Source: Streptomyces sp. S.PB5 (GTDB lineage Bacteria; Actinomycetota; Actinomycetes; Streptomycetales; Streptomycetaceae). Taken from it: 64,000 nt of DNA. Every line of letters starts with the position of its first letter. Position 1 is the stretch's first letter. The notes below the pieces were generated by a model. It made no database searches. It was not told where the DNA came from and saw only the letters and a program-made list of their open reading frames with translations. Position numbers and translations under genes: made by a program. Location of the stretch: assembly GCF_030403745.1 (NCBI RefSeq), contig NZ_JAQMWP010000019.1, positions 1 to 64,000 on the forward strand, in the 5' to 3' direction. Shown here one piece after another: positions 27,399-36,396 of the stretch.

Positions 27399-27950
27399 GG
27401 TGGTTCGCCTCTCATTCGACAGGCACGGTGGCGCGAGGGCGTGGGCGGACGGCGCTGTCAGCTCGCGGGGGCAGAGTGGCGGGGGCCGGGTCGTGAGGCG
27501 TGCGTGGTGTGGGTGAGCCCGCCGTACGTCACCTCGACGGCAGGATCGGACCGACCGTGGGCGCCAGCCTTCTGTCTCGTCCGCGGAGTTTATACGACAC
27601 GTGTTCAGACGGTGTTTCATCTAGCCGTTTCCGACGTGAAGAACAAGGGGCAATTCGGTCGGCGACAAGCGGGAATCATCCCGATTTCCAGCGGCTGTAA
27701 GGCGATGACCTGGATGAATGTCCAAGGCGCGGTCGGCCCGTTCTCGTCGGCGTTTTTCACGAGATGTTCAGGGAACTCGAAACTGCGCCGAGCCGTATGC
27801 CCGATGAATGTGCCGCCGGTCTCGGGCAACAGGGTAGCGGGCGACGGGTCCGCGCGGGACGTTATCGATCGCCTCGGCTGGGCATCATCCCACGTGACCC
27901 GAGACCGGCGGCCGGATCTTCGGCCCGCCCATCCGAGGAGGGACGCTTCG
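27399..27950. other. Long intergenic region between two divergent genes
   Basis: 552 bases without a supportable gene. It contains TATAAA on the minus strand (27589-27594), the palindrome ACACGTGT (27597-27604), and from about 27610 to 27850 a stretch clearly less GC-rich than the surroundings. It may be a long leader or regulatory region for the ligase gene at 27951. A 70-codon minus-strand frame at 27617-27829 shows no typical codon bias. Confidence 0.5.
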
Positions 27951-29468
27951 ATGGGGGAGAAGGTCGTGGCAGGTCGGTTCGATCTGTCCGATCGGCAGCT
28001 CTACCGCGGCAAGCTCCGCAAGTGCCTGACGGGACTGGAGCGGCTGCTGGAGGAGAGGCGGTTCGACCGCCCCAGGAACCTCATGGGGCTGGAGATCGAA
28101 TTGAATCTCGCCGGTACCGACGGCATGCCGAAAATGCTGAATGCGCAAGTGCTCGAACGGATCGCGAGCCGAGATTTCCAAACAGAACTCGCCATGTTCA
28201 ATCTGGAAGTCAACATAGCCCCACACCCTTTGGGTGGCCGGGTATTCGACCGGCTGGCGGAGGAAATCCGCACCTCGCTGGCATATGCGCACCGGAAAGC
28301 GGGCGAGCTCGACGCGGGAATCGTGATGATCGGCATTCTGCCGACGCTGGACCGGGATGACCTGGTCTCCTCCAACCTCTCCGACGTCGACCGCTACACG
28401 CTGCTCAACGACCAGATCGTGGCCGCGCGCGGTGAGGACTTCGTCCTCGACATCGACGGCGTCGAGCATCTCGTCTGCACCTCCAAGTCCATAGCCCCGG
28501 AGGCCGCCTGCACCTCCGTCCAGCTGCACCTCCAGGTCACCCCGGCCCGCTTCGCCGCCGTGTGGAACGCGGCACAGGCCGTCGCCGCCGCGCAGATCGC
28601 CGTCGGGGCCAACTCGCCCTTCCTCTTCGGGCATGAGCTGTGGCGCGAGTCCCGGCCGCCGCTGTTCCAGCAGTCCACGGACACCCGGCCGCCCGAGCTC
28701 CAGGCCCAGGGGGTCCGGCCGCGGACCTGGTTCGGCGAGCGGTGGATCTCCTCGGCGTACGACCTCTTCGAGGAGAATCTGCGCTACTTCCCGCCGCTGC
28801 TGCCCATCTGCGACGAAGAGGATCCGCTGAAGGTGTTGGACGAGGGCGGCGTCCCGTCCCTCGCGGAACTCGTCCTGCACAACGGCACGGTGTACCGCTG
28901 GAACCGCCCCGTCTACGGCATCGCCGACGGCGTCCCGCACCTCCGCGTCGAGAACCGCGTGCTCCCGGCCGGCCCCACCGTCACGGACGTCATCGCCAAC
29001 GCCGCGTTCTACTACGGCGTCGTCCGCGCCCTGGCGGAGGAGTCCCGCCCGATCTGGACCCGGCTGCCCTTCGAGGCGGCCGCCGCCAACTTCGACGCGG
29101 CCTGCCGCGACGGCATCGACGCCCGCTTCGACTGGCCGCGACGGGGCCGGTACGGCGGCCTGGCCCAGATCGACGCCGTCACCCTCGTCCGCGACGAATT
29201 GTTGCCGCTGGCCGAGGCGGGCCTCGCCGCGTGGGGCGTGGAGCCCGCCGACCGGGACCTGTACCTGGGCGTGATCGAAGAACGCTGCCGCCGCCGCACC
29301 AACGGCGCGACCTGGCAGTCCGCCACCTTCCACCGGGCCCTGGAATCAGGCCTCGACCGCAGTGCCGCACTCGCCGCGACGACCCGCCGGTACGCAGAAC
29401 TGATGCACCTCGGCGAACCGGTCCACACCTGGCCGGTGGGCCTCCCGGAGCCGGTGCCGCTGGGGTGA
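27951..29468 (+). CDS. Glutamate-cysteine ligase family protein
   Basis: A 505-aa protein of the GCS2-type glutamate-cysteine ligase family. The ATP-binding region begins MGLEIELNLAGTDG; ELAMFNLEVNIAPHPLGG, SVQLHLQVTPARFAAVWNAA and LRVENRVLPAGPTVTDVIAN follow in family order. The family joins glutamate to an amine or cysteine; in actinomycetes members serve ergothioneine or unassigned pathways, and the substrate here is unknown. GAGGAGG lies 9 bases before ATG 27951. The first 115 codons use far more A/T-ending codons than the remainder. Confidence 0.82.
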   Translation: MGEKVVAGRFDLSDRQLYRGKLRKCLTGLERLLEERRFDRPRNLMGLEIELNLAGTDGMPKMLNAQVLERIASRDFQTELAMFNLEVNIAPHPLGGRVFDRLAEEIRTSLAYAHRKAGELDAGIVMIGILPTLDRDDLVSSNLSDVDRYTLLNDQIVAARGEDFVLDIDGVEHLVCTSKSIAPEAACTSVQLHLQVTPARFAAVWNAAQAVAAAQIAVGANSPFLFGHELWRESRPPLFQQSTDTRPPELQAQGVRPRTWFGERWISSAYDLFEENLRYFPPLLPICDEEDPLKVLDEGGVPSLAELVLHNGTVYRWNRPVYGIADGVPHLRVENRVLPAGPTVTDVIANAAFYYGVVRALAEESRPIWTRLPFEAAAANFDAACRDGIDARFDWPRRGRYGGLAQIDAVTLVRDELLPLAEAGLAAWGVEPADRDLYLGVIEERCRRRTNGATWQSATFHRALESGLDRSAALAATTRRYAELMHLGEPVHTWPVGLPEPVPLG

Positions 29469-29502
29469 GACGGGGGTGGAACGGGCTGTGGGGTGCGGGG
29501 AG

Positions 29503-29760
29503 CGGTGGGCTGTCGCGGACGGTGGGTTGGGGGAGCCGTGGGCTAGGACGGGCGGTGAGTTGGGGCGAGCCGTGGGCTGTGACGGGCGGTAGGTCGGGAG
29601 GAGCGGCGGGTTGCGGCGGGCGGTGGGTTGGGGGGAGTCGTGGGTTGTGGCGGACGGTGGGTTGGGGCGGGCCGCGGGCTGTGACGGGCGGTAGGTCGGG
29701 AGGAGCGGCGGATTGTGGCGGGCGGTCAGTCGGGGCGAGCCGCTGGCTGTGGCGGACGGC
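29503..29760. repeat. 17/34-bp tandem repeat array
   Basis: A CGG(T/C) marker recurs at 29520, 29553, 29587, 29621, 29655, 29689, 29723 and 29757: steps of 34 bases with one of 33. Each 34-base unit is two diverged 17-mers, for example CGGTGGGTTGGGGCGAG. A 35-base stretch starting GGGCTGTGACGG at 29574 recurs exactly at 29676, 102 bases (3 x 34) away. It begins directly after the ligase gene and is not coding in a convincing frame. Confidence 0.85.
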
Positions 29761-30223
29761 GAACCGTGCTTCCCGTGCCCCCGCCGCCCCCGTTCCTGCG
29801 GCGCGGCTCGGCTTGCTGCCGGCGCCGCCGCCCTCGCCCCTGCGGCTCGCGCCAGCCTGCTCCTGGCGCCCTCGCTTCTACGGCTCGGCGCAGTCTGCTC
29901 CCCGTGCCCCCGCTCCCGCTGCCCCCGCCCCCATGGCGCGACTCGGCGTGCTCCCGGCGCCGCCGCCCTCGCTCCCGCGGCTTGCGCCAGCCTGCTCCTG
30001 GCGCCCCCGCTCCTACGGCCCGGCTCAGCCTGCTCCCCGTGCCAACGCTCCCGCGGCTCGGCTTGCTGCCGGCGCCGCCACCCCCGCTCCTACGGCTCGC
30101 GCCAGCCTGTGCCCCCGCTCGCGCTCCCGCGGCTCGGCGCGCTCCCAGCCCCCCGCTACCCCCGCTCCCGCGGCTCGCGCCAGCCTGCTCCCGGCGCCCG
30201 CGGCGCCCCCGGTGCGCCTCACC
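29761..30223. repeat. GC-rich imperfect repeat block (CGGCTC/GCGCC type)
   Basis: About 460 bases of C-rich sequence contain recurring words: GCTCGCGCCAGCCTGCTCC appears in at least two exact or near copies, and GGCTTGCTGCCGGCGCCGCC at least twice. Period is irregular. Translation in any frame gives Ala/Pro/Arg/Ser runs only. It ends at the stop of the convergent VWA gene. Confidence 0.7.
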
Positions 30224-31990
30224 TCACCCCGCCCCCTGCGCCCCCGCCGCCACGATTGCCTTCAGGATGACCTCGTGGATCTCGGACGGGTCGGTTACCT
30301 CCTGGCCTGTGCCGCCTGTGGACCGGGCTATCTGCTGGGCCTCGGCGCGGTCCGCGTCGGGGCCGACGGCGATCATGATCAGGGGGACCGGGCGGTCGGG
30401 GTCGGTGAGTTGCTGGAGGCGGCTGATGAGGGTGCCGCGGGAGATGCTGCCGGGGTCCTGGTTGACGCCGTCCGTCAGGACGACCAGGGCGTTGAACTTG
30501 CCGTCGGCGTAGGAGGAGGTGGCCGCCTTGTACGCGGCGAGCGTGGTGTCGTACAGGCCCGTCGCGCCGTTCGGGACCGGTGTGAGGCCGCTGAAGGCCG
30601 CCGTGAGTTCGTCCCGTTGGGTTCCGCCGTCCTTGCTGTCGCCCAGGCGCCCCGTCGGCACGAGGACCCGGTAGTCCTTGTCGCCGTCCAGCTTGGTGGA
30701 GAACTTCCAGAGGCCGATCTCGTCCTCCGGTGTGAACGTGGCGAGCGCCTGGAGGAGGGACGCCTTGGTGACGTCCATGCGGGACTGGGACGTACCCGGG
30801 ACCAGTTCGGACATGGAGGAGGACGCGTCGACGACCGTGGTGATCCGCGCGTTCTGCACGGTGATCGTCCAGGTGCCCAGCGCCTCCTGGAGGGCCGTCT
30901 CCGCGGCCGGCTTGAGGGCGTCCTGCGCATACGGCTGCGGCTTGCTGCCGCCCGCCCGCGTCACCAGCGTCTGCGGCACCTCGTCGGCGGACGTACGGAA
31001 GCCGTACTTCTCCATGAGCCGCGCCTGCTCGGGCTTGCGCAGATAGTTCATGAACCGCAGCGCCGCCCGGCTCTCGTCGGTGGTGAGCTTCGGCTGGTCG
31101 ACCAGTGAGAACGGGTAGTCCAGCCGGGGCGAGCCGTCCTTCGGGTAGAAGAGGTCGAGTCCCTCGCCGTCCCCGGCGGAGTTGTACGCGAACGCCGCCT
31201 GCTCGCTGAGGATCAGCGCCTGGTTGCGCTTGGGGTTGCCCTGCTCGGTGCCCGAGGAGTCGCGCGGCAGGGTGTCGAGCACCTGGGTGTCGCTGTCGGA
31301 GGTCCGCTGCGACAGCGTCTTCATCATGGCCGCGGCCTGGGTGTCCCCACCCTCGATCCCGGCGGCGCCGGTGCTCAGCTGGGTCAGGGCGAGCAGCCCC
31401 GTCGCACTGCGCGAAGGATCGGCCGCGCCCAGCTTGAGCGAGTCGTCCTGCATGGTCGCGCCGACCAGCTCGATCCAGTCGTACGACTTCTGCGGCCACC
31501 CCAGCGACTTCGCGGCCTCAGGGACCATCGCCACACCGACCGGGCTGGAGGCGAAGCTGCCGACCGGGGTCACCTCCGTCGCCTTGGTGTCCGCCGCGAT
31601 CCGCTGGATCCACAGCTCCGAGTCAGGAACCCACACCTGGACATCGGTCTTCCTGCCCGCCAGCAGGGTGTCGGTGAGCTTGTACGAGTCCTGCGCGGTC
31701 ACCTCCATGGCGACGCACCGGCCGTCGGAGGTCAGGTTCTGGTCACGGGCGCGCTTCGCCGCGGCGCGCAGGGCCGGGGCCAGGTCGGGGGAGGCGGCTA
31801 GCTTCAGCCGCACCGCGTCGTCCTGGCAGGAGCCACCGAAGGAGAGCAGTCCGCTCTGGACCGCGGCCGCCGTACCGCCCGCGGCGGTCAGGACGAGCAC
31901 CGTCGCGATGGCCACCGTACGGCGACGGGTGCGTGGGCGGGGGTCGCTGCCGCCCGCCCCATACTGATCGGGCAAGCTGTGACGTCCCAT
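30224..31990 (-). CDS. Secreted/anchored protein with substrate-binding domain and VWA domain
   Basis: A 588-aa protein. A basic cytoplasmic start is followed by one membrane helix (TVAIATVLVLTAAGGTAAAV). Residues about 60-370 resemble an extracellular solute-binding fold (KTDVQVWVPDSELWIQRIAA, RLDYPFSLVDQPKL). Residues about 390-588 are a von Willebrand A domain with the metal-ion-dependent adhesion site DASSSMSE and VVLTDGVNQ. The pair is known from actinobacterial surface proteins with unknown ligands. ATG 31990 is used; a GGAGG lies 12 bases upstream, rather far. The gene converges on the repeat block. Confidence 0.82.
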   Translation of the reverse strand: MGRHSLPDQYGAGGSDPRPRTRRRTVAIATVLVLTAAGGTAAAVQSGLLSFGGSCQDDAVRLKLAASPDLAPALRAAAKRARDQNLTSDGRCVAMEVTAQDSYKLTDTLLAGRKTDVQVWVPDSELWIQRIAADTKATEVTPVGSFASSPVGVAMVPEAAKSLGWPQKSYDWIELVGATMQDDSLKLGAADPSRSATGLLALTQLSTGAAGIEGGDTQAAAMMKTLSQRTSDSDTQVLDTLPRDSSGTEQGNPKRNQALILSEQAAFAYNSAGDGEGLDLFYPKDGSPRLDYPFSLVDQPKLTTDESRAALRFMNYLRKPEQARLMEKYGFRTSADEVPQTLVTRAGGSKPQPYAQDALKPAAETALQEALGTWTITVQNARITTVVDASSSMSELVPGTSQSRMDVTKASLLQALATFTPEDEIGLWKFSTKLDGDKDYRVLVPTGRLGDSKDGGTQRDELTAAFSGLTPVPNGATGLYDTTLAAYKAATSSYADGKFNALVVLTDGVNQDPGSISRGTLISRLQQLTDPDRPVPLIMIAVGPDADRAEAQQIARSTGGTGQEVTDPSEIHEVILKAIVAAGAQGAG

Positions 31991-32175
31991 GACGGTGGTG
32001 CCCCTCCCTGTCGTACCTGCTGCCGGTCCACGGCCGTATGGCATGCGAAGGGGAGGTCTGCCCCGTACGGTGTCCGTCCCCCGACGGCCTGTCACGCACG
32101 ATCTTCGTAAGTTCTTTCGAGACCCTAGCGGGGCGGCGTTGGGGATGGGACGGGATTACTGAATTGGAGTCAGGT

Positions 32176-32976
32176 GTGCAGGGAGAGGCGGGCCTCGTGG
32201 CCGATTCTTTTCCAGAAGACCGCCCTTCACGGCGGATCTTCCGGGACGAGACGCTGCTCGTTCTGGGGCTTTCGCTCGGTGCGAGCGGAGTGTCCGCCCT
32301 CATCAGCTTTGTCGGATCGGTCACCAAACCGGGCGGGCTGAAGGACCAGGCGGCCACCCTCAACGCCTCCGCCGCGCCGGGCCGCCCCTGGCTCGATCTC
32401 GCCTGGCAGCTCTTCGGGATCGCCTCGTCCCTGGTGCCCGTCCTCCTCGTCGCGCACTTCCTGCTGCGCGAGGGCGGGAGCCTGCGCACCCTCGGCTTCG
32501 ACCGCACCAGGCCCTGGCCCGACCTGGGCCGCGGGGCGGCGATCGCGGCGGTGATCGGCAGCACCGGAATCGCCTTCTACCTGGCCGCACGCGGGCTCGG
32601 CTTCAATCTCACGGTGGTGCCGGAGGCGCTGCCCGAGGTGTGGTGGAAGTACCCGGTGCTGATCCTCTCCGCGATGCAGAACGCGATCCTCGAAGAGGTC
32701 ATCGTCGTCGGCTATCTGCTGCGCCGGCTGCACCAGTTGGGCTGGACGCCCGGGACCGCGCTGGTGGCCAGTTCTGTGCTGCGCGGGTCGTACCACCTCT
32801 ACCAGGGCATCGGCGGGTTCATCGGCAACATGGTGATGGGCGTGGTGTTCGTCTACCTCTACCGCAGATGGGGGCGGGTGGGCCCGCTGGTGGTGGCGCA
32901 TTCCCTGCTCGACATCGGGGCGTTCGTCGGCTACGCGCTGCTGGCCGGGAAGGTGGACTGGCTGCCGACGGCATGA
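32176..32976 (+). CDS. CPBP family intramembrane metalloprotease homologue
   Basis: A 266-aa protein with about seven membrane helices. The CPBP motifs are EEVIVVGYLLRRL, RGSYHLYQGIGGFIGN and HSLLDIGAFVGY. The canonical EExxxR motif has Val in place of Arg; the two glutamates and the later histidines needed for metal binding remain. Such proteins cleave membrane substrates or act in prenyl-protein processing; no substrate is known. GTG 32176 has GGAG 6 bases upstream; GTG 32197 is an alternative. Confidence 0.82.
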   Translation: MQGEAGLVADSFPEDRPSRRIFRDETLLVLGLSLGASGVSALISFVGSVTKPGGLKDQAATLNASAAPGRPWLDLAWQLFGIASSLVPVLLVAHFLLREGGSLRTLGFDRTRPWPDLGRGAAIAAVIGSTGIAFYLAARGLGFNLTVVPEALPEVWWKYPVLILSAMQNAILEEVIVVGYLLRRLHQLGWTPGTALVASSVLRGSYHLYQGIGGFIGNMVMGVVFVYLYRRWGRVGPLVVAHSLLDIGAFVGYALLAGKVDWLPTA

Positions 32977-32997
32977 CCCCCGGCAGCCGGCGATCCG

Positions 32998-33807
32998 CTA
33001 GACGAGCAGCTCGCCCTCGATGGTGGTGACCGCGCGGCCGGTGAGCAGTGTGCGGTCACCGATCAGCTGCGTGCGCACGCGGCCGGAGCGCGGCGAGGCC
33101 TGGAGGCCGGTGAGGTCGGTACGGCCCAGGCGCTCGGACCAGAAGGGCGCGAGGGCGGTGTGGGCGCTGCCGGTGACCGGGTCCTCGTCGATCCCGATGT
33201 TCGGGAAGAAGCAGCGGGAGACGAAGTCGTAGCCGAGCTCGGGGTTCTCGGCGCGGGCGGTGGCGATGACACCGCGCTCCGAGTAGGCACCGAGCGCCCT
33301 GAGGTCGGGGCGCAGTGCGTGGATCGTCTTCTCGTCCGCCAGCTCGACCAGCAGGTCACCGACGTTCGGCCCGGTGTCGAAGGCGGCCAGCGGCTCGGCG
33401 CCGAGAGCCGCGGCGACCCCGTCCGGCAGCTCGACCTGGGTGAGCGGGGCGGTGGGGAAGTCGAGGGTGACCGAGCCGTCCGCAGCGGGCGTGGCGATGA
33501 GCACCCCGCTCCGTGTGGCGAACCGCACCGGGCCCTCGTGGGCACCGGTGGTGTGCAGCACATGGGCCGTGGCCAGCGTCGCGTGCCCGCACAGGTTCAC
33601 CTCGGCGGCCGGCGTGAACCAGCGCAACGCCCAGTCCGCCTCCCCGCCCGCGGGCAGCCGGTGGGCGAACGCCGTCTCGGCGTGATTGACCTCCACGGCG
33701 ATGTTCTGCAGCCGGTTGTCGTCCGGGAAGGCGTCCAGGAGCAGCACCCCGGCAGGGTTCCCGGCGAAGGGGCGGTCCGTGAAGGCGTCGACGATTCGGA
33801 TACGCAT
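32998..33807 (-). CDS. PhzF family isomerase-like protein
   Basis: A 269-aa protein with the two-lobed PhzF fold: MRIRIVDAFTDRPFAGNPAG, the catalytic glutamate E44 in VNHAETAFAHRL, FTPAAEVNLCGHATLATAHV and DPVTGSAHTALAPFW. The residues needed for isomerisation are therefore present. The family includes phenazine PhzF and many uncharacterised members. No phenazine genes are near. ATG 33807 begins at the family's usual N terminus. It diverges from the cyclase operon at 33959. Confidence 0.9.
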   Translation of the reverse strand: MRIRIVDAFTDRPFAGNPAGVLLLDAFPDDNRLQNIAVEVNHAETAFAHRLPAGGEADWALRWFTPAAEVNLCGHATLATAHVLHTTGAHEGPVRFATRSGVLIATPAADGSVTLDFPTAPLTQVELPDGVAAALGAEPLAAFDTGPNVGDLLVELADEKTIHALRPDLRALGAYSERGVIATARAENPELGYDFVSRCFFPNIGIDEDPVTGSAHTALAPFWSERLGRTDLTGLQASPRSGRVRTQLIGDRTLLTGRAVTTIEGELLV

Positions 33808-33958
33808 GAGTCCGACGCTAGAGGCCCGGGAAACCGCAGACCAAGGCCAATTCCGGAGCACTGGACCGATTTGGGGACGGGCACTCTCTGGACGCGCCCG
33901 GACAGCGGTGCGACCGTCGTCAACGCGTCCCGCGCCCACGACAGCTCAGGAGGTCTCC

Positions 33959-34744
33959 ATGACCAAGCCGTCCGTTCTCGCCGCGCTGATGTCCGGGCTG
34001 CGGAGCGGCGCGATCGAAGTCGTCGATCTGACCGCGCCGCTGTCGTCGGAGACCCCGGTGATCCAGCTGCCCGAGCCGTTCGGGCAGACGCAGGTGTTCG
34101 AGCTGGAGGAGATCAGCCGGTACGACGACCGGGGGCCGGCCTGGTACTGGAACAACTTCCGTACCGGGGAGCACACCGGGACGCACTTCGACGCCCCCAA
34201 CCACTGGGTCACCGGCAAGGACCTCGCCGACGTGGCCTCCGTACCGGCGAGCCGGCTGATCGCCCCCGCCGCCGTGCTGGACTTCTCCGCGCTCGCCGCC
34301 AAGGACCCCGACTTCCTCGTCGAGGTGGACCACATCAAGGCGTGGGAGACCGAGAACGGGCCGCTGCCCGAGGGCGGTTGGCTGCTGTTGCGGACCGGAT
34401 GGGACGCTCGCTCGCACTCGCAGGAGGAGTTCCTGAACGCCGACGAGAACGGCCCGCACACCCCCGGTCTGTCGCCGGAGTGCGCGCGCTGGGTCGCCGA
34501 GGAGTCGCCGGTGATCGGCCTCGGGACCGAGACCGTGGGCACCGACGCCGGAGCGGCCCACTCCTTCGACCCGCTCTTCCCGTGCCACTCCTACCTCATG
34601 GGCAACGACAAGTACGGGCTCACCCAGCTCCAGAACCTGGGCGAACTGCCCGCCACCGGTGCCGTCGTCATCGCCGGCCCGCTGCCCATCCTGAAGGGCT
34701 CCGGCTCACCCGCCCGCGTCCTCGCCCTCGTGGAGCGCTCATGA
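33959..34744 (+). CDS. Cyclase / kynurenine-formamidase-like hydrolase
   Basis: A 261-aa metal-dependent hydrolase of the cyclase (KynB-like) superfamily. The metal motif is complete: H72-x-G-T-H76-x-D78-x-P-x-H82 in EHTGTHFDAPNHW. GWLLLRTGWD and IGLGTETVGTDAG follow. The family hydrolyses N-formyl amides or cyclic compounds. Its stop overlaps the start of the ThDP enzyme (ATGA), so the two probably act in one pathway, but no tryptophan-degradation gene is near. CAGGAGGT lies 5 bases before ATG 33959. Confidence 0.88.
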   Translation: MTKPSVLAALMSGLRSGAIEVVDLTAPLSSETPVIQLPEPFGQTQVFELEEISRYDDRGPAWYWNNFRTGEHTGTHFDAPNHWVTGKDLADVASVPASRLIAPAAVLDFSALAAKDPDFLVEVDHIKAWETENGPLPEGGWLLLRTGWDARSHSQEEFLNADENGPHTPGLSPECARWVAEESPVIGLGTETVGTDAGAAHSFDPLFPCHSYLMGNDKYGLTQLQNLGELPATGAVVIAGPLPILKGSGSPARVLALVERS

Positions 34745-36372
34745 AGGTCGCCGAAGCCGTCGGCCGGGCACTGACCGCGGCCGGCGTGGACCACGTCTTC
34801 GGCGTGGTCGGGTCGGGCAACTTCCACCTCACCAACGCCATGGTCGCCGCCGGTTCCCGCTATGTCGCCGCCCGCCACGAGGGCGGAGCCGCCACCATGG
34901 CCGACGCCTACGCCCGGATGAGCGGGGCGGTCGCCGCGCTCAGCGTCCACCAGGGCCCCGGTCTCACCAACGCCCTGACCGGCATCGCCGAAGCCGCCAA
35001 GAGCCGTACCCCGCTTCTCGTGCTCGCGGCCGAGGCGACGCAGCCCACGTCCAACTTCTACGTCGACCAGGAGGCGCTGGCCCGTGCGGTCGGCGCGGTC
35101 ACCGAGCGCGTGAGCTCCCCGCACTCCGCGGTCGAGCAGGCCTGCGGCGCCGTACGCCGTGCCCTGCACGAGCGTCGTACCGTGCTGTTGAACCTGCCCC
35201 TGGACGTACAGGCCCTGGACGTCGCCGACACCGCCGCGATCGCCGTCGTCCCGCCGCCCGCGCGGGCCGCAGTCGAGCCGTCGGACGCCGACGTGGCGGC
35301 CCTGGTCGCCGCACTCGAAGGCGCCCGCCGCCCCGTCTTCGTGGCAGGCCGCGGCGCCCGCTCGCCGGGCGCCCGGGACGCGCTCGTCGCGCTCGCCGGA
35401 CACCACGGCGCGCTGCTGGCCACCTCCGCCGTCGCCCACGGGCTGTTCCAGGGCGACCCGTGGTCGCTCGGCATCTCCGGGGGTTTCGCGTCCCCGGTGG
35501 CGGTCGAGCTGATCCAGGGCGCCGATCTCGTCGTCGGCTGGGGCTGCGCCCTCAACATGTGGACCATGCGGCACGGCCGTCTCATCGGCCCGGACGCCGT
35601 CGTCGTACAGGTCGACGACGACGCGTCCGCGCTCGGCGCCCACCGGCAGGTGCACCTCGGTGTCGTCGGGGACGTGGAACGCACCGCACGGCGTGCGCTC
35701 GACGCCGGCGGCAACGAGCGGCGGGAGGGGTACCGGGGCGAGGCCGTCGGCCCGCAGGTGCGATGGCGGGACGTGCCGTACGAGGACGAGAGCACCCGGG
35801 ACCGCATCGACCCGCGCACGCTCGGCATCGCCCTCGACGACATCCTCCCGGCGGAGCGGGTGATCGGCGTGGACTCCGGGAACTTCATGGGCTACCCGAG
35901 CGCCTATCTGTCCGTCCCCGACCACCACGGGTTCTGCTTCACCCAGGCCTTCCAGTCGATCGGCCTGGGCCTCGCGACCACGATCGGCGCCGCGCTGGCC
36001 CGGCCGGACCGGCTGCCGGTGGCCGCGCTCGGCGACGGCGGCGCGCTGATGGGCGCGGCCGAGCTGGACACCGTACGCAGGCTGGGGCTGCCGATGGTGG
36101 TCGTGGTGTACGACGACGAGGGGTACGGGGCCGAGGTGCACCACTTCGGGCCGGACGGCCACCCGCTCGACACGGTCACCTTCCCGCCCACCGACATCGC
36201 GGCCATCGCCCGCGGCTACGGCTTCGAGGCGGTGACCGTGCGGACGTGCGCCGATCTCAAGGCGGTCGAGGACTGGGTGGCGGGGCCGCGGTCGGCGCCG
36301 CTGCTCGTCGACGCCAAGGTGGCGGGGGAGCACGGGGCCTGGTGGCTGGAGGAGGCGTTCCGAGGGCACTGA
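34741..36372 (+). CDS. Thiamine-diphosphate-dependent enzyme, acetolactate-synthase-like
   Basis: A 543-aa enzyme with the three ThDP domains. E47 in AARHEGGAATMADAYARMSG is the cofactor-activating glutamate; the central domain follows (RRPVFVAGRGARSPGARDA), then the ThDP/magnesium motif starting GDGGALMGAAELDTV and running to VVVVYDDEGYGAE, where the usual Asn pair is Asp-Asp. It belongs near acetolactate synthase and benzoylformate decarboxylase; the donor acid is unknown. ATG 34741 overlaps the cyclase stop. Biosynthetic acetolactate synthase is unlikely, since no ilvN or ilvC is adjacent. Confidence 0.88.
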   Translation: MKVAEAVGRALTAAGVDHVFGVVGSGNFHLTNAMVAAGSRYVAARHEGGAATMADAYARMSGAVAALSVHQGPGLTNALTGIAEAAKSRTPLLVLAAEATQPTSNFYVDQEALARAVGAVTERVSSPHSAVEQACGAVRRALHERRTVLLNLPLDVQALDVADTAAIAVVPPPARAAVEPSDADVAALVAALEGARRPVFVAGRGARSPGARDALVALAGHHGALLATSAVAHGLFQGDPWSLGISGGFASPVAVELIQGADLVVGWGCALNMWTMRHGRLIGPDAVVVQVDDDASALGAHRQVHLGVVGDVERTARRALDAGGNERREGYRGEAVGPQVRWRDVPYEDESTRDRIDPRTLGIALDDILPAERVIGVDSGNFMGYPSAYLSVPDHHGFCFTQAFQSIGLGLATTIGAALARPDRLPVAALGDGGALMGAAELDTVRRLGLPMVVVVYDDEGYGAEVHHFGPDGHPLDTVTFPPTDIAAIARGYGFEAVTVRTCADLKAVEDWVAGPRSAPLLVDAKVAGEHGAWWLEEAFRGH

Positions 36373-36396
36373 GGGGTAGCCGGGGCGAACCGCCTG

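Noticed and set aside
27617..27829. A 70-codon minus-strand frame in the intergenic region before the ligase gene.
   Set aside because: No third-position GC bias and no ribosome site.
29503..29760. Tandem 34-bp units considered as a CRISPR array.
   Set aside because: Units are contiguous and similar throughout; there are no unique spacers and no cas genes in the window.
28640..31108. A long plus-strand frame through the repeat block, giving a Gly/Trp- then Pro/Ala-rich protein.
   Set aside because: It is a shadow of the ligase gene before and of the VWA gene after; no start codon with ribosome site and no homology. A repeat protein translated from the array cannot be excluded but is unsupported.
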